Positions 55,145 through 64,000 of a DNA stretch of 64,000 nt are shown in pieces. The stretch is from CAZNKU01 sp045545235 (GTDB lineage Bacteria > Bacillota > Clostridia > Monoglobales > Firm-18). Both the position numbers and the translations under genes were made by a program. The notes under the pieces are model-generated. The model did not search any database. It worked only from the letters and a program-made list of their open reading frames with translations, and had not been told where the DNA came from. Numbering within the stretch: position 1 is the first letter of the stretch; the number at the start of each line of letters is the position of its first letter. The DNA is taken from positions 1 through 64,000 of the forward strand of contig JAZQAN010000076.1 of NCBI GenBank assembly GCA_045545235.1, in the 5' to 3' direction.

Positions 55145-56446
55145 TTGGATTATAAATTGTATTCGCCTGAAAAAAACGGAATAAAAAGTGAAAATATAAT
55201 AAATTTCATAAAAGATTTGTCATCTTGTTGTAAGGCAAGAGAAATACATTCATTTATGATTATGAGAAACGGCAATGTTCTTGCAGAAGGGTATAATGCC
55301 CCTTACACTTCTGAAACTGAACACGATATATTTTCAGGAAGCAAGGCTTTTGCTGCAATGGCAATAGGTTTTGCAATTGATGAAGGTCTTATTGATTTGG
55401 ATGACAAGGTTGTTGATTATTTTGAAGACCTTGTGCCTGAAGAGGCGGATTTTCGTATAAAAGAAATTACTGTAAAAAATCTGCTTACTATGACTGTCGG
55501 GCAAACAGGAGACCCTGTACATTGTGCTACAAAAAGCGAAAATGATGATTGGCTTTACAACTTTTTCAGGCGTGAATTTGTTGTAGACCCCGGAAAAGAA
55601 TTCCGTTATGATGGTTTTGCTACATATATGTTATCTGCTTTGATAAACAGAGTTTCAGGGCAGGATATGTTTTGCTACTTAAAGCCAAGGCTTTTTGAGC
55701 CTATGGGTATGAAGGTTCCATACCATATAAAAGATAAATACGGCATATGTATTGGTTATACAGGTATGAAGCTTTCAATATCTGATTTTGCCGGGATAGG
55801 ACAATTGTTCCTTGACGGAGGCAAATACAAGGGCAGACAAATATTGCCTGAAGGTTGGGTAGAGCTTGCAACCTCAAAGCATATAGATACGCCAAATACC
55901 ACAACGGGAAAGGATTGGAATCAGGGTTATTGTTTCCAGATGTGGAGAGGAAGGCATAATACCTACAGATTTTGCGGTGCCTTTGGGCAGATGTGCGTGG
56001 TTATTCCAGACCTTAATATGATTTTTGCGGTTAATTCAGGGTGTGATAACAATAAAATTCATACAATACTTGAGGATTTTTATAAAAACATTCTTTTTGA
56101 ATTTGTTAAGCCTTTACATGAAGAAAAAAGCTATGCTCTGAATGGTTTTTTCAAACGTCTTGTTATTGAACCTGCAGATGAAACAAAATGCTTTATTCAT
56201 CTTCAGGGAAAGGAAAATTTCAAATTACCCTGCGGTATAGGAAGAAGTATTGCTTCTGACCCTTTATTTACTGATTTGGTTGCTGTAAATCCACAGGGGG
56301 GAGAAAGGATCTTTTATTCCAAGCTTGAAGGTATTGCAAATGAAAATTTTTGTATCACGATTAAAATAACAGGTTCGCCATCGGCAATATTTATAAGTGT
56401 TGTTGATGGTGTGACGAAAATAGAATATAAAAGATGTAAGGTGTGA
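55145..56446 (+). CDS. Serine hydrolase, beta-lactamase class C family
   Basis: A 433-residue cytoplasmic protein starting at TTG 55145 after CGGAGGA. The catalytic SxxK motif is SGSK (S64, K67) in EHDIFSGSKAF, and the barrel-like core continues with LLTMTVGQTG and YDGFATYMLSALI. Members linked to glycan loci are often esterases or transesterases rather than lactamases. A C-terminal domain of about 100 residues follows the hydrolase fold. No signal peptide. A role in removing ester substituents from imported oligosaccharides is plausible. Confidence 0.82.
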   Translation: MDYKLYSPEKNGIKSENIINFIKDLSSCCKAREIHSFMIMRNGNVLAEGYNAPYTSETEHDIFSGSKAFAAMAIGFAIDEGLIDLDDKVVDYFEDLVPEEADFRIKEITVKNLLTMTVGQTGDPVHCATKSENDDWLYNFFRREFVVDPGKEFRYDGFATYMLSALINRVSGQDMFCYLKPRLFEPMGMKVPYHIKDKYGICIGYTGMKLSISDFAGIGQLFLDGGKYKGRQILPEGWVELATSKHIDTPNTTTGKDWNQGYCFQMWRGRHNTYRFCGAFGQMCVVIPDLNMIFAVNSGCDNNKIHTILEDFYKNILFEFVKPLHEEKSYALNGFFKRLVIEPADETKCFIHLQGKENFKLPCGIGRSIASDPLFTDLVAVNPQGGERIFYSKLEGIANENFCITIKITGSPSAIFISVVDGVTKIEYKRCKV

Positions 56447-56455
56447 GGTGATTTT

Positions 56456-57871
56456 ATGGAAAGATTAATTAAAATTGGTAACGTTGTTAAAAAGAAATCA
56501 TCAGAAATTGAAAAATCAAGAATAGGACTTGGCTTTGAAAAGCTTGACAGAGGTGTTTTTGACCCGGAAAAGGTTTATGACAAGGTGGAAGAAACAGGTG
56601 TAAAATGGATTCGTTTGCAGTCGGGATGGGCGCGTACTGAAAAGGAAAAAGGTGTTTATGATTTTAAATGGCTTGATGATGTTGTAGATAATCTTCTTGC
56701 TCGTGGTTTAAAGCCGTGGCTTTGTCTTTGCTATGGCAATGGACTTTACAGTGAGGATGCCGCAAAAATATTTGGTGCGGTTGGTGTTCCTCCTATTTTT
56801 GATGAGGAATCAAAGAGAGCATGGGCAAACTATGTAGAGGCCACGGTTAAGCGTTATATAGGTAAAATTGACCTTTTTGAAGTGTGGAATGAACCTGATG
56901 GTCATTGGTGCTGGAAACACGGTATAAACCTTACAGAGGTTGGGCAGTTTAACATAGATACTGCAAAGGCAATTAAGAAGGGCAACCCCGATGCAAAGGT
57001 TGTTGGCGGTGTAATGTGTAAAAGAAGTCTTCGTGATATGACTGAAGCCTTTGAAACAGGAATGGGAGATTACCTTGATTACGTTTCGTACCATCAGTAT
57101 ACTCACGATGAAAGTACAGTTATACCGTATGTTAAGGCACTTCGTTCGCTTTGCGAGTCTTACAACAATAAAATTAAAATTATACAGGGTGAATCGGGTT
57201 CACAGTCAAGAAGTGACGGCAGAGGTGCCGTAAGAAGAGGCTGCTGGACACCTCTTAAACAGGCTAAACAATTGTTAAGACACACTGTAGTAGACTTGAT
57301 TTCAGGGGTTGAATTTGCTTCATATTTTTCATGCGTGGATATGATAGAAGCACTAAACGGTGTAGTGGGAGATGCCGCATCTTATAATGATTTTGGCTAT
57401 TTTGGTGTTCTTGGAGTGGAATTTGACGAAAACGGAATGCCAAAGGATGAATATAAACCAAAAATTTCTTTTGGTGCTTTACAGACATTGTCATCAATTT
57501 TTTACAATGACTATGAATGCTGTGATGTGCCTGTTTACAGAGTACCTCAGGAGTCTCCGCGTATTTTCGGTATGGACTGTAATGATGCAAGCATTGTACA
57601 ACAGGGCTTTAGTAAACCAAACGGTTCAAAGGCATTCGTTTACTGGAATGCTACAAACATCATGACTGCCGATTATGAATCAACAGTTACTTATGATGTT
57701 GCACATCTTGGTGATGATATAAAGATTATTGACCTTATGAACGGAACGGTATATAAATTCTCAGAAGATATGATTCAGGATACAGGCTTTGGTACATTTA
57801 AGCTTGTTAATATTCCTTTAAAGGATTATCCTCTGATGATTACATTTGGTGATTTTGCGGAAATTGAATAA
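56456..57871 (+). CDS. GH39-like glycoside hydrolase
   Basis: A 471-residue clan-A type TIM barrel without signal peptide. The acid/base region is LFEVWNEPDGHW with E146, and the likely nucleophile is E246 in IIQGESGSQS, at the spacing expected for GH39/GH5-like retaining enzymes. Other strands: WIRLQSGWART and LDYVSYHQYTHD. A small beta-domain ends the protein. Probable activity on beta-xylosides or related sugars of the oligosaccharide. It sits 10 bp after the serine hydrolase and 26 bp before the isomerase gene. Confidence 0.78.
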   Translation: MERLIKIGNVVKKKSSEIEKSRIGLGFEKLDRGVFDPEKVYDKVEETGVKWIRLQSGWARTEKEKGVYDFKWLDDVVDNLLARGLKPWLCLCYGNGLYSEDAAKIFGAVGVPPIFDEESKRAWANYVEATVKRYIGKIDLFEVWNEPDGHWCWKHGINLTEVGQFNIDTAKAIKKGNPDAKVVGGVMCKRSLRDMTEAFETGMGDYLDYVSYHQYTHDESTVIPYVKALRSLCESYNNKIKIIQGESGSQSRSDGRGAVRRGCWTPLKQAKQLLRHTVVDLISGVEFASYFSCVDMIEALNGVVGDAASYNDFGYFGVLGVEFDENGMPKDEYKPKISFGALQTLSSIFYNDYECCDVPVYRVPQESPRIFGMDCNDASIVQQGFSKPNGSKAFVYWNATNIMTADYESTVTYDVAHLGDDIKIIDLMNGTVYKFSEDMIQDTGFGTFKLVNIPLKDYPLMITFGDFAEIE

Positions 57872-57896
57872 ATTTTATGAATTTGAGGTGTTAAGT

Positions 57897-59300
57897 ATGA
57901 AAAAACAGACTTTTGCTTTATTTTTTGGTAATCGTGGTTTTATGCCTGCAGAGTTAATTGAAGGTGCTCGTGAAGATATGATTAAAGCAGTAACGGATGC
58001 AGGTTACGACTACATAATTATGGACAAGGATGCAACAAGATATGGTGCGGTTGAAACTCGTGACGAGGGTAGGACTTACGCAAAATGGCTTAAGTCAAAT
58101 GAGGGTAAATATGATGGTGTTATACTTTGTATGCCTATTTTTGTTGACGAAAACGGTGCGGTTACTGCACTTCAGGATGCAGGAGTACCTATTTTGATGC
58201 AAGCTTATCCTGATGAAATAGGTAAGATGGATTTTCAGCACCGTAGGGATGCATACTGCGGAAAATTTTCTGTAACTGATGTTTTTGAACAGTATAAATT
58301 ACCTTATACGGTTTTGAAACCCCATGTTGTACATCCTCTTACTGATGAATTTGCACAAAATCTTCATGATTTTGCGGCAATTTGCAGAGTAGTAAATGGT
58401 ATGAAAAGGTTTACAATTGGATGTATAGGTGCAAGGACTACTGCATTTAAAACAGTTCGCTTTGATGAACTTACAATGCAACGTCATGGTATTAATGTAG
58501 AAAGTTTTGACCTTTCGGAATTATTTGAATTTGTAAGGGCTAAGTTGGATAATGACCCGAAAGTGTTGGATAAAAAGGCTGCTTTGGAAGCTTATACGGA
58601 TTTTACCAACGTACCTGAAGATAAGAAAATTATGCTGGCAAAAATCAGTGTAGTAATTGATGAATATATTGAAGAATATCACCTTGACGCTATTTCTTTG
58701 CGTTGTTGGAATGAAATGGAAACATATCTTAGAGTTTGTCCGTGCGTACTTATAAGTGAACTTAACGACAGAGGAATAACGGCATCCTGTGAAATTGATA
58801 TGTGTTCGGCTATTACTATGCGTGCACTATCTCTTGCAACACAAGGACCTGCTGCGTGTCTTGACTGGAACAATAATTATGGTGATGACCCTGATAAAGT
58901 AATTCTTTTCCATTGTGGTTCAACTGCTCAGAAGCTTATGGCAGCAAAGGGTACAGTTACATCACATAAAATGTTTGACAAAGGCGATCCCGGTAGCGGT
59001 TGGGGAACTAACGAGGGAAGAATTGCATCATTCCCCATGACATATTCAAACTGCAAAACAGAAGACGGAAAAATAACAATATATTTCAGTGAGGGAAAAT
59101 TCACCGATGATGTAATAGAAGATTCATTTTTTGGCTGTGGCGGTGTGGCTAAAATTGATAATTTGCAGGATAAACTTATAAAACTTGCAAGGGGTGGATT
59201 CAAACACCATACAACAGTTGCCAATGGTCATGTTAAAATGATTCTTGAAGAGGCTTTTAAATATTATCTCGGTTATGATGTTGTTGATATAGAGGTGTAA
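57897..59300 (+). CDS. L-fucose/L-arabinose isomerase-like protein
   Basis: A 467-residue protein with the FucI/AraA fold: N-terminal MKKQTFALFFGNRGF, conserved RTTAFKTVRFDE, then LRCWNEMETYL, ASCEIDMCSAITM and LDWNNNYG, whose Glu, Asp and His residues would bind the metal. Members isomerise aldoses to ketoses, but this subgroup is not clearly AraA or FucI. With the kinase and aldolases downstream it starts a sugar-breakdown route. ATG 57897 follows GAGGTG; the longer frame to 57846 overlaps the upstream gene. Confidence 0.85.
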   Translation: MKKQTFALFFGNRGFMPAELIEGAREDMIKAVTDAGYDYIIMDKDATRYGAVETRDEGRTYAKWLKSNEGKYDGVILCMPIFVDENGAVTALQDAGVPILMQAYPDEIGKMDFQHRRDAYCGKFSVTDVFEQYKLPYTVLKPHVVHPLTDEFAQNLHDFAAICRVVNGMKRFTIGCIGARTTAFKTVRFDELTMQRHGINVESFDLSELFEFVRAKLDNDPKVLDKKAALEAYTDFTNVPEDKKIMLAKISVVIDEYIEEYHLDAISLRCWNEMETYLRVCPCVLISELNDRGITASCEIDMCSAITMRALSLATQGPAACLDWNNNYGDDPDKVILFHCGSTAQKLMAAKGTVTSHKMFDKGDPGSGWGTNEGRIASFPMTYSNCKTEDGKITIYFSEGKFTDDVIEDSFFGCGGVAKIDNLQDKLIKLARGGFKHHTTVANGHVKMILEEAFKYYLGYDVVDIEV

Positions 59301-59304
59301 GTTT

Positions 59305-60768
59305 ATGATTATTACAGGTCTTGATGTAGGAACAAGCGGTTGTAAGCTTACGGCATATGATGAAAAGGGAAACTGGGTTTATAATTCATATAGGGAATAC
59401 GAAGTAAAACGTATGAATAGTGAGCATGAGATTGATGCTGATGTTATATTTGCAGCCGTGTGTGAGGTTATAAAGGATGTATATTCAAAATGCGGAATTT
59501 CAGCAATAGGGGTAACTACGTTTGGTGAAACTTTTGTAGCAATTGATAAGGATGATAATGTTTTGTTGCCGTCTATGCTTTATACAGACCCACGTGGCGA
59601 GGATGAGTGTGTTGAACTGTGTAATGCTTTGGGCGAAGAAAAAATAGCGGAAATTTCCGGTGTAAAACCACATCAAATGTATAGCTTGCCTAAAATAATG
59701 TGGATTAAGAAAAATCGTCCGGAGGTATATAAAAAAATAAAAAGAATATTGCTTATACAGGATTATATAATATACAAGCTTACGGGAAATGCCGTTATTG
59801 ATTATTCACTTGCTGCAAGAACTATGGCGTTGGATATACAAAAAAAATGCTGGAGTGATGAAATAATTGAAGCGGCAGGAATTGATAAGAACTTACTTTC
59901 CGAAGTTGTTCCTAGTTTTAATGTTGCGGGAAAAGTAACGGATAATATTGCAAGAAAGCTTGGTATAAACCCGGATATTACAATTGTTAATGGTTCACAT
60001 GACCAGGTTGCCGCCGCAGTAGGAGCAGGAGTGTTTTCACCGGGACAAGCTGTTGACGGAACGGGAACTGTTGAATGTGTAACACCTATATTTGATAGAA
60101 TTCCTGAAAATTTTGATTTGTATAATGAAGGGTATTCTGTGGTACCTTATGTGTTTGACAATACATATGTATGTTATGCTTTATCTTTTACCGGTGGTGC
60201 AGTTATAAAATGGTTTAAAGATAATTTTACCGTTAATAAAACTTATGGAGAATTAGATGCAGATGTTCCTGATAATGCTACCGGTATTTTGGTTATGCCG
60301 CATTTTGCAGGTGCTGCAAATCCATATATGGATAATGGCTCGAGGGCATCGTTTATAGGGCTTACCTTAGAGCATAAAAGCGGGGATGTCTACAAAGCAC
60401 TTATGGAAGGTGTAACTTATGAAATGATGGTTAACATTGAACATCTTGAAGGTTTTGGAATTCGTCCTGAAAAATTATATGCAACAGGTGGAGGAGCAGC
60501 TTCTGCTATATGGTTGCAGCTAAAGGCAGATATACTTAACCGACCAATAATTGCTATTGAAGCAAAAGAGGCAGGTACTTGTGGTACCTGTATGATGGTT
60601 GGGGTTGCAGTAGGTGTATATAAGGATTTATATGAGGCAAAAAAATATTTTGTTAAAGAAAAAGGTGTTTATTATCCTGAAGCAAATAAAGTAGAAACGT
60701 ACAGAAAATATTTTCAGGCGTATAAAAAAATATATGGTGCTGTAAGACATATAACAGAGGAACTGTAA
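59305..60768 (+). CDS. FGGY family carbohydrate kinase
   Basis: A 487-residue sugar kinase of the xylulokinase/rhamnulokinase fold. Phosphate-binding segment GLDVGTSGCKLTAYD at the N-terminus, catalytic-base region GSHDQVAAAVGAG, and the adenosine motif LYATGGGAASAIWLQLKADI (shortened) near residue 395. It would phosphorylate the ketose made by the isomerase encoded 4 bp upstream. Which ketose (xylulose, ribulose, fuculose, tagatose) cannot be decided. Confidence 0.92.
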   Translation: MIITGLDVGTSGCKLTAYDEKGNWVYNSYREYEVKRMNSEHEIDADVIFAAVCEVIKDVYSKCGISAIGVTTFGETFVAIDKDDNVLLPSMLYTDPRGEDECVELCNALGEEKIAEISGVKPHQMYSLPKIMWIKKNRPEVYKKIKRILLIQDYIIYKLTGNAVIDYSLAARTMALDIQKKCWSDEIIEAAGIDKNLLSEVVPSFNVAGKVTDNIARKLGINPDITIVNGSHDQVAAAVGAGVFSPGQAVDGTGTVECVTPIFDRIPENFDLYNEGYSVVPYVFDNTYVCYALSFTGGAVIKWFKDNFTVNKTYGELDADVPDNATGILVMPHFAGAANPYMDNGSRASFIGLTLEHKSGDVYKALMEGVTYEMMVNIEHLEGFGIRPEKLYATGGGAASAIWLQLKADILNRPIIAIEAKEAGTCGTCMMVGVAVGVYKDLYEAKKYFVKEKGVYYPEANKVETYRKYFQAYKKIYGAVRHITEEL

Positions 60769-60782
60769 ATAGGAGGATAAAA

Positions 60783-61613
60783 ATGTTAATGAATTTAAAG
60801 GAAATCCTCGAAATTTCCGAATTGAAAAAATGTGCAATAGGTTCGTTTAATACACCGAATATGACAAGTATAAAGTCGGTTATTTCTGCGGCGGAAGAAC
60901 TAAATGAACCCGTAATAATTACTCATGCTCAATTACATGAGGAAATGGGGCTTTGTAAAATGGATGAGATTACTCCTGTGATGTTGTTTTTTGCAGAGAG
61001 GGCAAAGGTTCCTGTTTGCGTACATCTTGATCACGGCGAAGATCTTGACTACATAAAAAGAGCTCTTGAACTTGGTTACAATTCAGTTATGTATGATGGT
61101 TCACATCTTGGAGAAAAAGAAAATCTTATCAATACAAAAAAAGTTGTGGAAATGGCAAATGAATTTGGTGCATCTGTAGAAGCGGAGGTAGGCTCTATGG
61201 GTGCCAGAGAATTAGGAGTATGTGCAGATGACTGTATATATACAGACCCCGAAGCTGCGGTTCAATTTGCTGAAGAAACCGGTATAGATGCTCTTGCATG
61301 TGCATTTGGTACAGTACATGGATTGCACCTTAAAGAACCAAAGTTGGATTTTGAACGACTTGAAAAAATTAATAGTCTTGTGAAAATTCCATTGGTTATG
61401 CATGGCGGAAGCGGTGTAAGTATTGAGGATTATAAAAAGGTAATAGCCTTGGGAATAAGAAAAATAAATTATTATACATATATGGCAAAAGCCGGTGGAA
61501 CAGCAGTTTCGATGATGCGTGATAAGACTTTTTTTCATGACATTGAGGTTGAAGCTATGAAAGCTATGAAGGAAGATATAATGGGAGCAATTAAAATATT
61601 TGCAAATAAGTAA
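60783..61613 (+). CDS. Class II fructose-bisphosphate/tagatose-type aldolase
   Basis: A 276-residue metal-dependent aldolase. HLDHGEDLDY (catalytic D83, zinc ligand H84), MYDGSHL, EAEVGSMGARE, GTVHGLHL and MHGGSGVS supply the expected metal and phosphate contacts. It would cleave a ketose (mono- or bis)phosphate from the FGGY product into triose units. AGGAGG precedes the ATG. Its companion in the same operon is a pyruvate-type aldolase, so two cleavage routes may coexist. Confidence 0.9.
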   Translation: MLMNLKEILEISELKKCAIGSFNTPNMTSIKSVISAAEELNEPVIITHAQLHEEMGLCKMDEITPVMLFFAERAKVPVCVHLDHGEDLDYIKRALELGYNSVMYDGSHLGEKENLINTKKVVEMANEFGASVEAEVGSMGARELGVCADDCIYTDPEAAVQFAEETGIDALACAFGTVHGLHLKEPKLDFERLEKINSLVKIPLVMHGGSGVSIEDYKKVIALGIRKINYYTYMAKAGGTAVSMMRDKTFFHDIEVEAMKAMKEDIMGAIKIFANK

Positions 61614-61643
61614 TTATGTGAATAGTCAGGAAGGAAGAAATAT

Positions 61644-62603
61644 ATGAAGATAGTAATACTTGATCATCCAAGAGAAAATCCGGGAGAAATAAATTGGTCC
61701 GGCTTTGAAAAATACGGTGAGGTCGTGAAATATTCACGTACCATACCCGAAGATGTTGTGGAACGTATTGGGGATGCTGAGGTTGTATTTTTAAACAAAA
61801 CAGATCTGAAAAGAGAAATGATAGAGCAATGTAAAAATCTGAAGTTTATTTCTGTTATCGGAACCGGGTACAATACTGTAGATGTAGCCGCAGCAAAAGA
61901 AAAGGGAATAATGGTTGCAAATGTTCCGTCTTACGGCACAGAGGCTATTGGTCAGCATGCCATAGCACTACTGCTTGAAATAACAAATCATGTGGGATAT
62001 CATGACGGTGAAGTGCGTAAGGGAAGAAAAACTTCTGACAGAGACTGGTGTTTCTGGGATTACCCGAGTATTGAGCTTGAAAACAAGACTATCGGTATAA
62101 TAGGTCTTGGAAGAATAGGGCAGATAACTTCACGTGTTGCACAGGCTTTTGGTATGAAGGTGCTTGCATTTGATTCTTATCAGAATCAGGAACTTGTAAA
62201 TGACAACTGTAAGTATACTGACCTTGATACTTTGCTTGCAAATTCTGATGTTATTGCTTTGCATTGTCCGCTTTTTCCTGAAACAGAAAATATAATAAAT
62301 AAAAATACAATTGCAAAAATGAAGGATGGCGTTATTATTATCAACAACAGCCGTGGTGGTCTGGTAGTGGAAGAGGACCTTGCAGATGCACTTAACAGCG
62401 GAAAGGTGTATGCCGCAGGTCTGGATGCTGTAAAAGATGAGCCTATCAGTATGGATAACCCACTTTTGAAAGCCAAAAATTGCTTTTTTACTCCGCATAT
62501 AAGCTGGGCGGCTATTGAATGCAGACAACGTCTTATTGACTATTCTGTTGATAATTTAAAACACTATCTTGAGGGTAATCCTATTAATATAGTAAATGCA
62601 TAA
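61644..62603 (+). CDS. D-2-hydroxyacid dehydrogenase
   Basis: A 319-residue NAD-dependent dehydrogenase. Rossmann motif GIIGLGRIGQITSR (about 151-164), catalytic Arg in INNSRGGLV, and the catalytic His in FTPHISWAA. It would reduce or oxidise a 2-hydroxy acid such as lactate, glycerate or a sugar-derived acid. In the operon it may recycle the 2-keto acid made by the HpaI-type aldolase. Confidence 0.9.
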   Translation: MKIVILDHPRENPGEINWSGFEKYGEVVKYSRTIPEDVVERIGDAEVVFLNKTDLKREMIEQCKNLKFISVIGTGYNTVDVAAAKEKGIMVANVPSYGTEAIGQHAIALLLEITNHVGYHDGEVRKGRKTSDRDWCFWDYPSIELENKTIGIIGLGRIGQITSRVAQAFGMKVLAFDSYQNQELVNDNCKYTDLDTLLANSDVIALHCPLFPETENIINKNTIAKMKDGVIIINNSRGGLVVEEDLADALNSGKVYAAGLDAVKDEPISMDNPLLKAKNCFFTPHISWAAIECRQRLIDYSVDNLKHYLEGNPINIVNA

Positions 62604-62616
62604 AAGGGGTATTAAC

Positions 62617-63381
62617 ATGAATAAGTATTTAAGATTAAAAGAAAAACTTGAAAACAGGGAAAAAGTACTTGGTACAACAATGATAATGTTCAAAACTCCA
62701 CTTATATTGGAACAGATGAACTGTGATGAACTTGACTACGTTCTTTTTGACGCGGAACACGGAGTTTTTAATACTGAAAATCTTGTGGAACTTTTGCAGG
62801 TGTGCCGTCTTATGGGGTTACCTGCTATGGTTCGTGCAAAGGATAGTGAATATCATCTTATAGCTAAGGTTATAGATATGGGTGCTGATGGTATAATGAT
62901 TCCGCGAACAGAAAGTCTTGAACAATTAAAAACTGCTGTTGATGCGCTTTTGTTCTATCCTGAGGGTAGAAAAGGTTGTGGTGGAGTAGGTCAGTTCCGA
63001 AAGGGTGAATCTCCTGATGAATTTAAAAACACACGTTTCTTAATGCCACAGATTGAATCGCCCAAGGGTATTGAACTTTTGCCTGAAATGCTTGAAAAAT
63101 ACGGTGAATATATAAGTGCAGTAATGATTGGTCCATACGATTTGTCTGTTATGGTGGGTACGCCAAGAAATATAAAAAGCTCCGTAATGATTGAGGCAAT
63201 TCAAAAGATTTTTGATATAAGCAATTCTTACGGTAAGTCCTGCGGTATATTTTGTGATGACGAGGTTTTGGCACAAAAATATCGCGATATGGGATGTAAT
63301 GTTCTTTGGACAAGCACTGATAAGGATTTCTATATGAGAGGATATAACATGGAAATGGAAGTGCTTAAAAATATTAAATAA
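62617..63381 (+). CDS. HpcH/HpaI-type aldolase
   Basis: A 254-residue aldolase of the HpaI/RhmA class, which cleaves 2-keto-3-deoxy acids to pyruvate plus an aldehyde using a divalent metal. Diagnostic parts: LFDAEHGVF, ADGIMIPRTES, MPQIESPKGIE and IGPYDLS. ATG 62617 lies 8 nt from AAAAGGGG; an in-frame ATG at 62596 overlaps the end of the dehydrogenase gene. With the aldolase at 60783 it suggests a second branch through a keto-deoxy acid, for instance from L-rhamnonate, fuconate or uronate. Confidence 0.85.
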   Translation: MNKYLRLKEKLENREKVLGTTMIMFKTPLILEQMNCDELDYVLFDAEHGVFNTENLVELLQVCRLMGLPAMVRAKDSEYHLIAKVIDMGADGIMIPRTESLEQLKTAVDALLFYPEGRKGCGGVGQFRKGESPDEFKNTRFLMPQIESPKGIELLPEMLEKYGEYISAVMIGPYDLSVMVGTPRNIKSSVMIEAIQKIFDISNSYGKSCGIFCDDEVLAQKYRDMGCNVLWTSTDKDFYMRGYNMEMEVLKNIK

Positions 63382-63400
63382 TATATTCTGAGGTGATATT

Positions 63401-64000
63401 ATGCAGTATGAAAAATTAGCAGGTCTGGATAAAAAAGTTTCTAAAATGGTTTTTGGTACAGCTACTCCGTTGCTTTTTGCGGCAGTTGCACCAAATGCAG
63501 GTAAAACTGAAGAAGATAAAGCGTTTAAACTGTTGGATACTGTCTATGGAGCCGGGATAAATACTTTTGATTGTGCCGCACATTACGGGGAAGAAATTCT
63601 GGGAAGATGGATGGAAAGCAGAGGTAACCGTGATGAGTGCGTGGTTATAACAAAAGGTGCCCATCCAAATCAGTGGCGTGACAGAGTAACAGATTATGAT
63701 ATTTTGTCAGATGCAAATGATTCGTTAAAAAAGCTTAAAACAGATAAAATAGATATTTATATGTTGCACAGAGACAGCCATGTTGTACCTGTAGAGATTA
63801 TTGTAGATGCTTTAAACCGCCTGTATGATGAAGGTAAGATAGCTGTATTCGGAGGTTCTAACTGGACTCATAAGCGAATAGAAGAAGCTAATAAATATGC
63901 TGATAAAAATAATTTAGTTCCATTTTCGGTAACCAGCCCCAATTTTGGTTTGGCAGAGCAGATTGCAGATCCGTGGACAGGCGATGCAAAGTTTGCAGAT
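63401..64000 (+). CDS. Aldo/keto reductase, truncated by window end
   Basis: The first 200 residues of an aldo/keto reductase starting at ATG 63401 after GAGGTGA. The tetrad is visible: Asp and Tyr in FDCAAHYG, Lys in VVITKG and His in MLHRD, plus GKIAVFGGSNW on a later barrel strand. The gene runs off the right edge in frame with no stop. It would reduce a sugar, sugar lactone or the aldehyde made by the aldolases. Confidence 0.88.
   Translation, partial: MQYEKLAGLDKKVSKMVFGTATPLLFAAVAPNAGKTEEDKAFKLLDTVYGAGINTFDCAAHYGEEILGRWMESRGNRDECVVITKGAHPNQWRDRVTDYDILSDANDSLKKLKTDKIDIYMLHRDSHVVPVEIIVDALNRLYDEGKIAVFGGSNWTHKRIEEANKYADKNNLVPFSVTSPNFGLAEQIADPWTGDAKFAD

Noticed and set aside
1..64000. CRISPR arrays, tRNA, rRNA, insertion sequences and riboswitches
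   Set aside because: Read for repeats with regular spacing, transposase motifs and conserved RNA cores; none was found that I could support.

Overview
The window looks like chromosome of a low-GC, Gram-positive, probably anaerobic, gut- or sediment-type Clostridia (Bacillota). The evidence is AT-rich DNA, strong AGGAGG-type ribosome binding sites, frequent GTG and TTG starts, three S-layer-homology (SLH) anchored secreted proteins with C-terminal SLH blocks and two with N-terminal ones, YesM/YesN-type two-component regulation, LplB/LplC-type sugar permeases and many AraC-type regulators. SLH-rich pectin degraders such as Monoglobus come to mind, but that placement is inference. No rRNA, tRNA, CRISPR array or transposase was seen.

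Layout. (1) 1-4350: a terminator and a gene remnant, then on the minus strand a GH123-like protein, a stand-alone AraC HTH and a sugar-phosphate isomerase-like protein, with a divergent AraC regulator. (2) 4422-8288: a foreign-looking minus-strand trio: an HTH-like protein, a protein of unknown fold, and an SF2 helicase fused to a SprT-like HExxH metalloprotease domain. This is the best candidate for an undescribed (defence or DNA-repair) system. (3) 8337-9283: another AraC regulator. (4) 9641-21305: a plus-strand operon of three very large secreted proteins: an N-terminal-SLH protein, a multidomain LamG/Ig/discoidin SLH protein, and a heparinase II/III-type lyase with an SLH anchor. (5) 21430-26088: a minus-strand operon (Gfo/Idh/MocA oxidoreductase, ceramidase-like hydrolase, GH105 unsaturated uronyl hydrolase) divergent from an AraC gene, with a consensus promoter and operator-like repeats between. 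(6) 26176-29920: yesN-yesM-yesL-like operon. (7) 30122-64000: a 34-kb plus-strand run of stalk-domain and beta-helix proteins, two permeases and a solute-binding lipoprotein, more SLH and other secreted proteins, a GDSL esterase, two GH3 enzymes, a serine hydrolase, a GH39-like hydrolase, then cytoplasmic sugar catabolism (isomerase, FGGY kinase, class II aldolase, hydroxyacid dehydrogenase, HpaI-type aldolase, aldo/keto reductase cut by the window end).

Together regions 4-7 read as a Gram-positive polysaccharide-utilisation locus. Surface-tethered lyase and beta-helix enzymes would cut an acidic polysaccharide, an esterase trims it, and the LplABC-type importer (its ATPase is not in the window) takes up oligosaccharides. 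GH105, GH3 and GH39 enzymes finish them inside the cell, and the sugars enter an isomerase-kinase-aldolase route. The yesLMN, LplABC-type and GH105 combination resembles the rhamnogalacturonan operon of Bacillus subtilis, but the actual substrate cannot be fixed from sequence alone. Start codons were chosen by ribosome-binding-site spacing wherever several in-frame starts existed.
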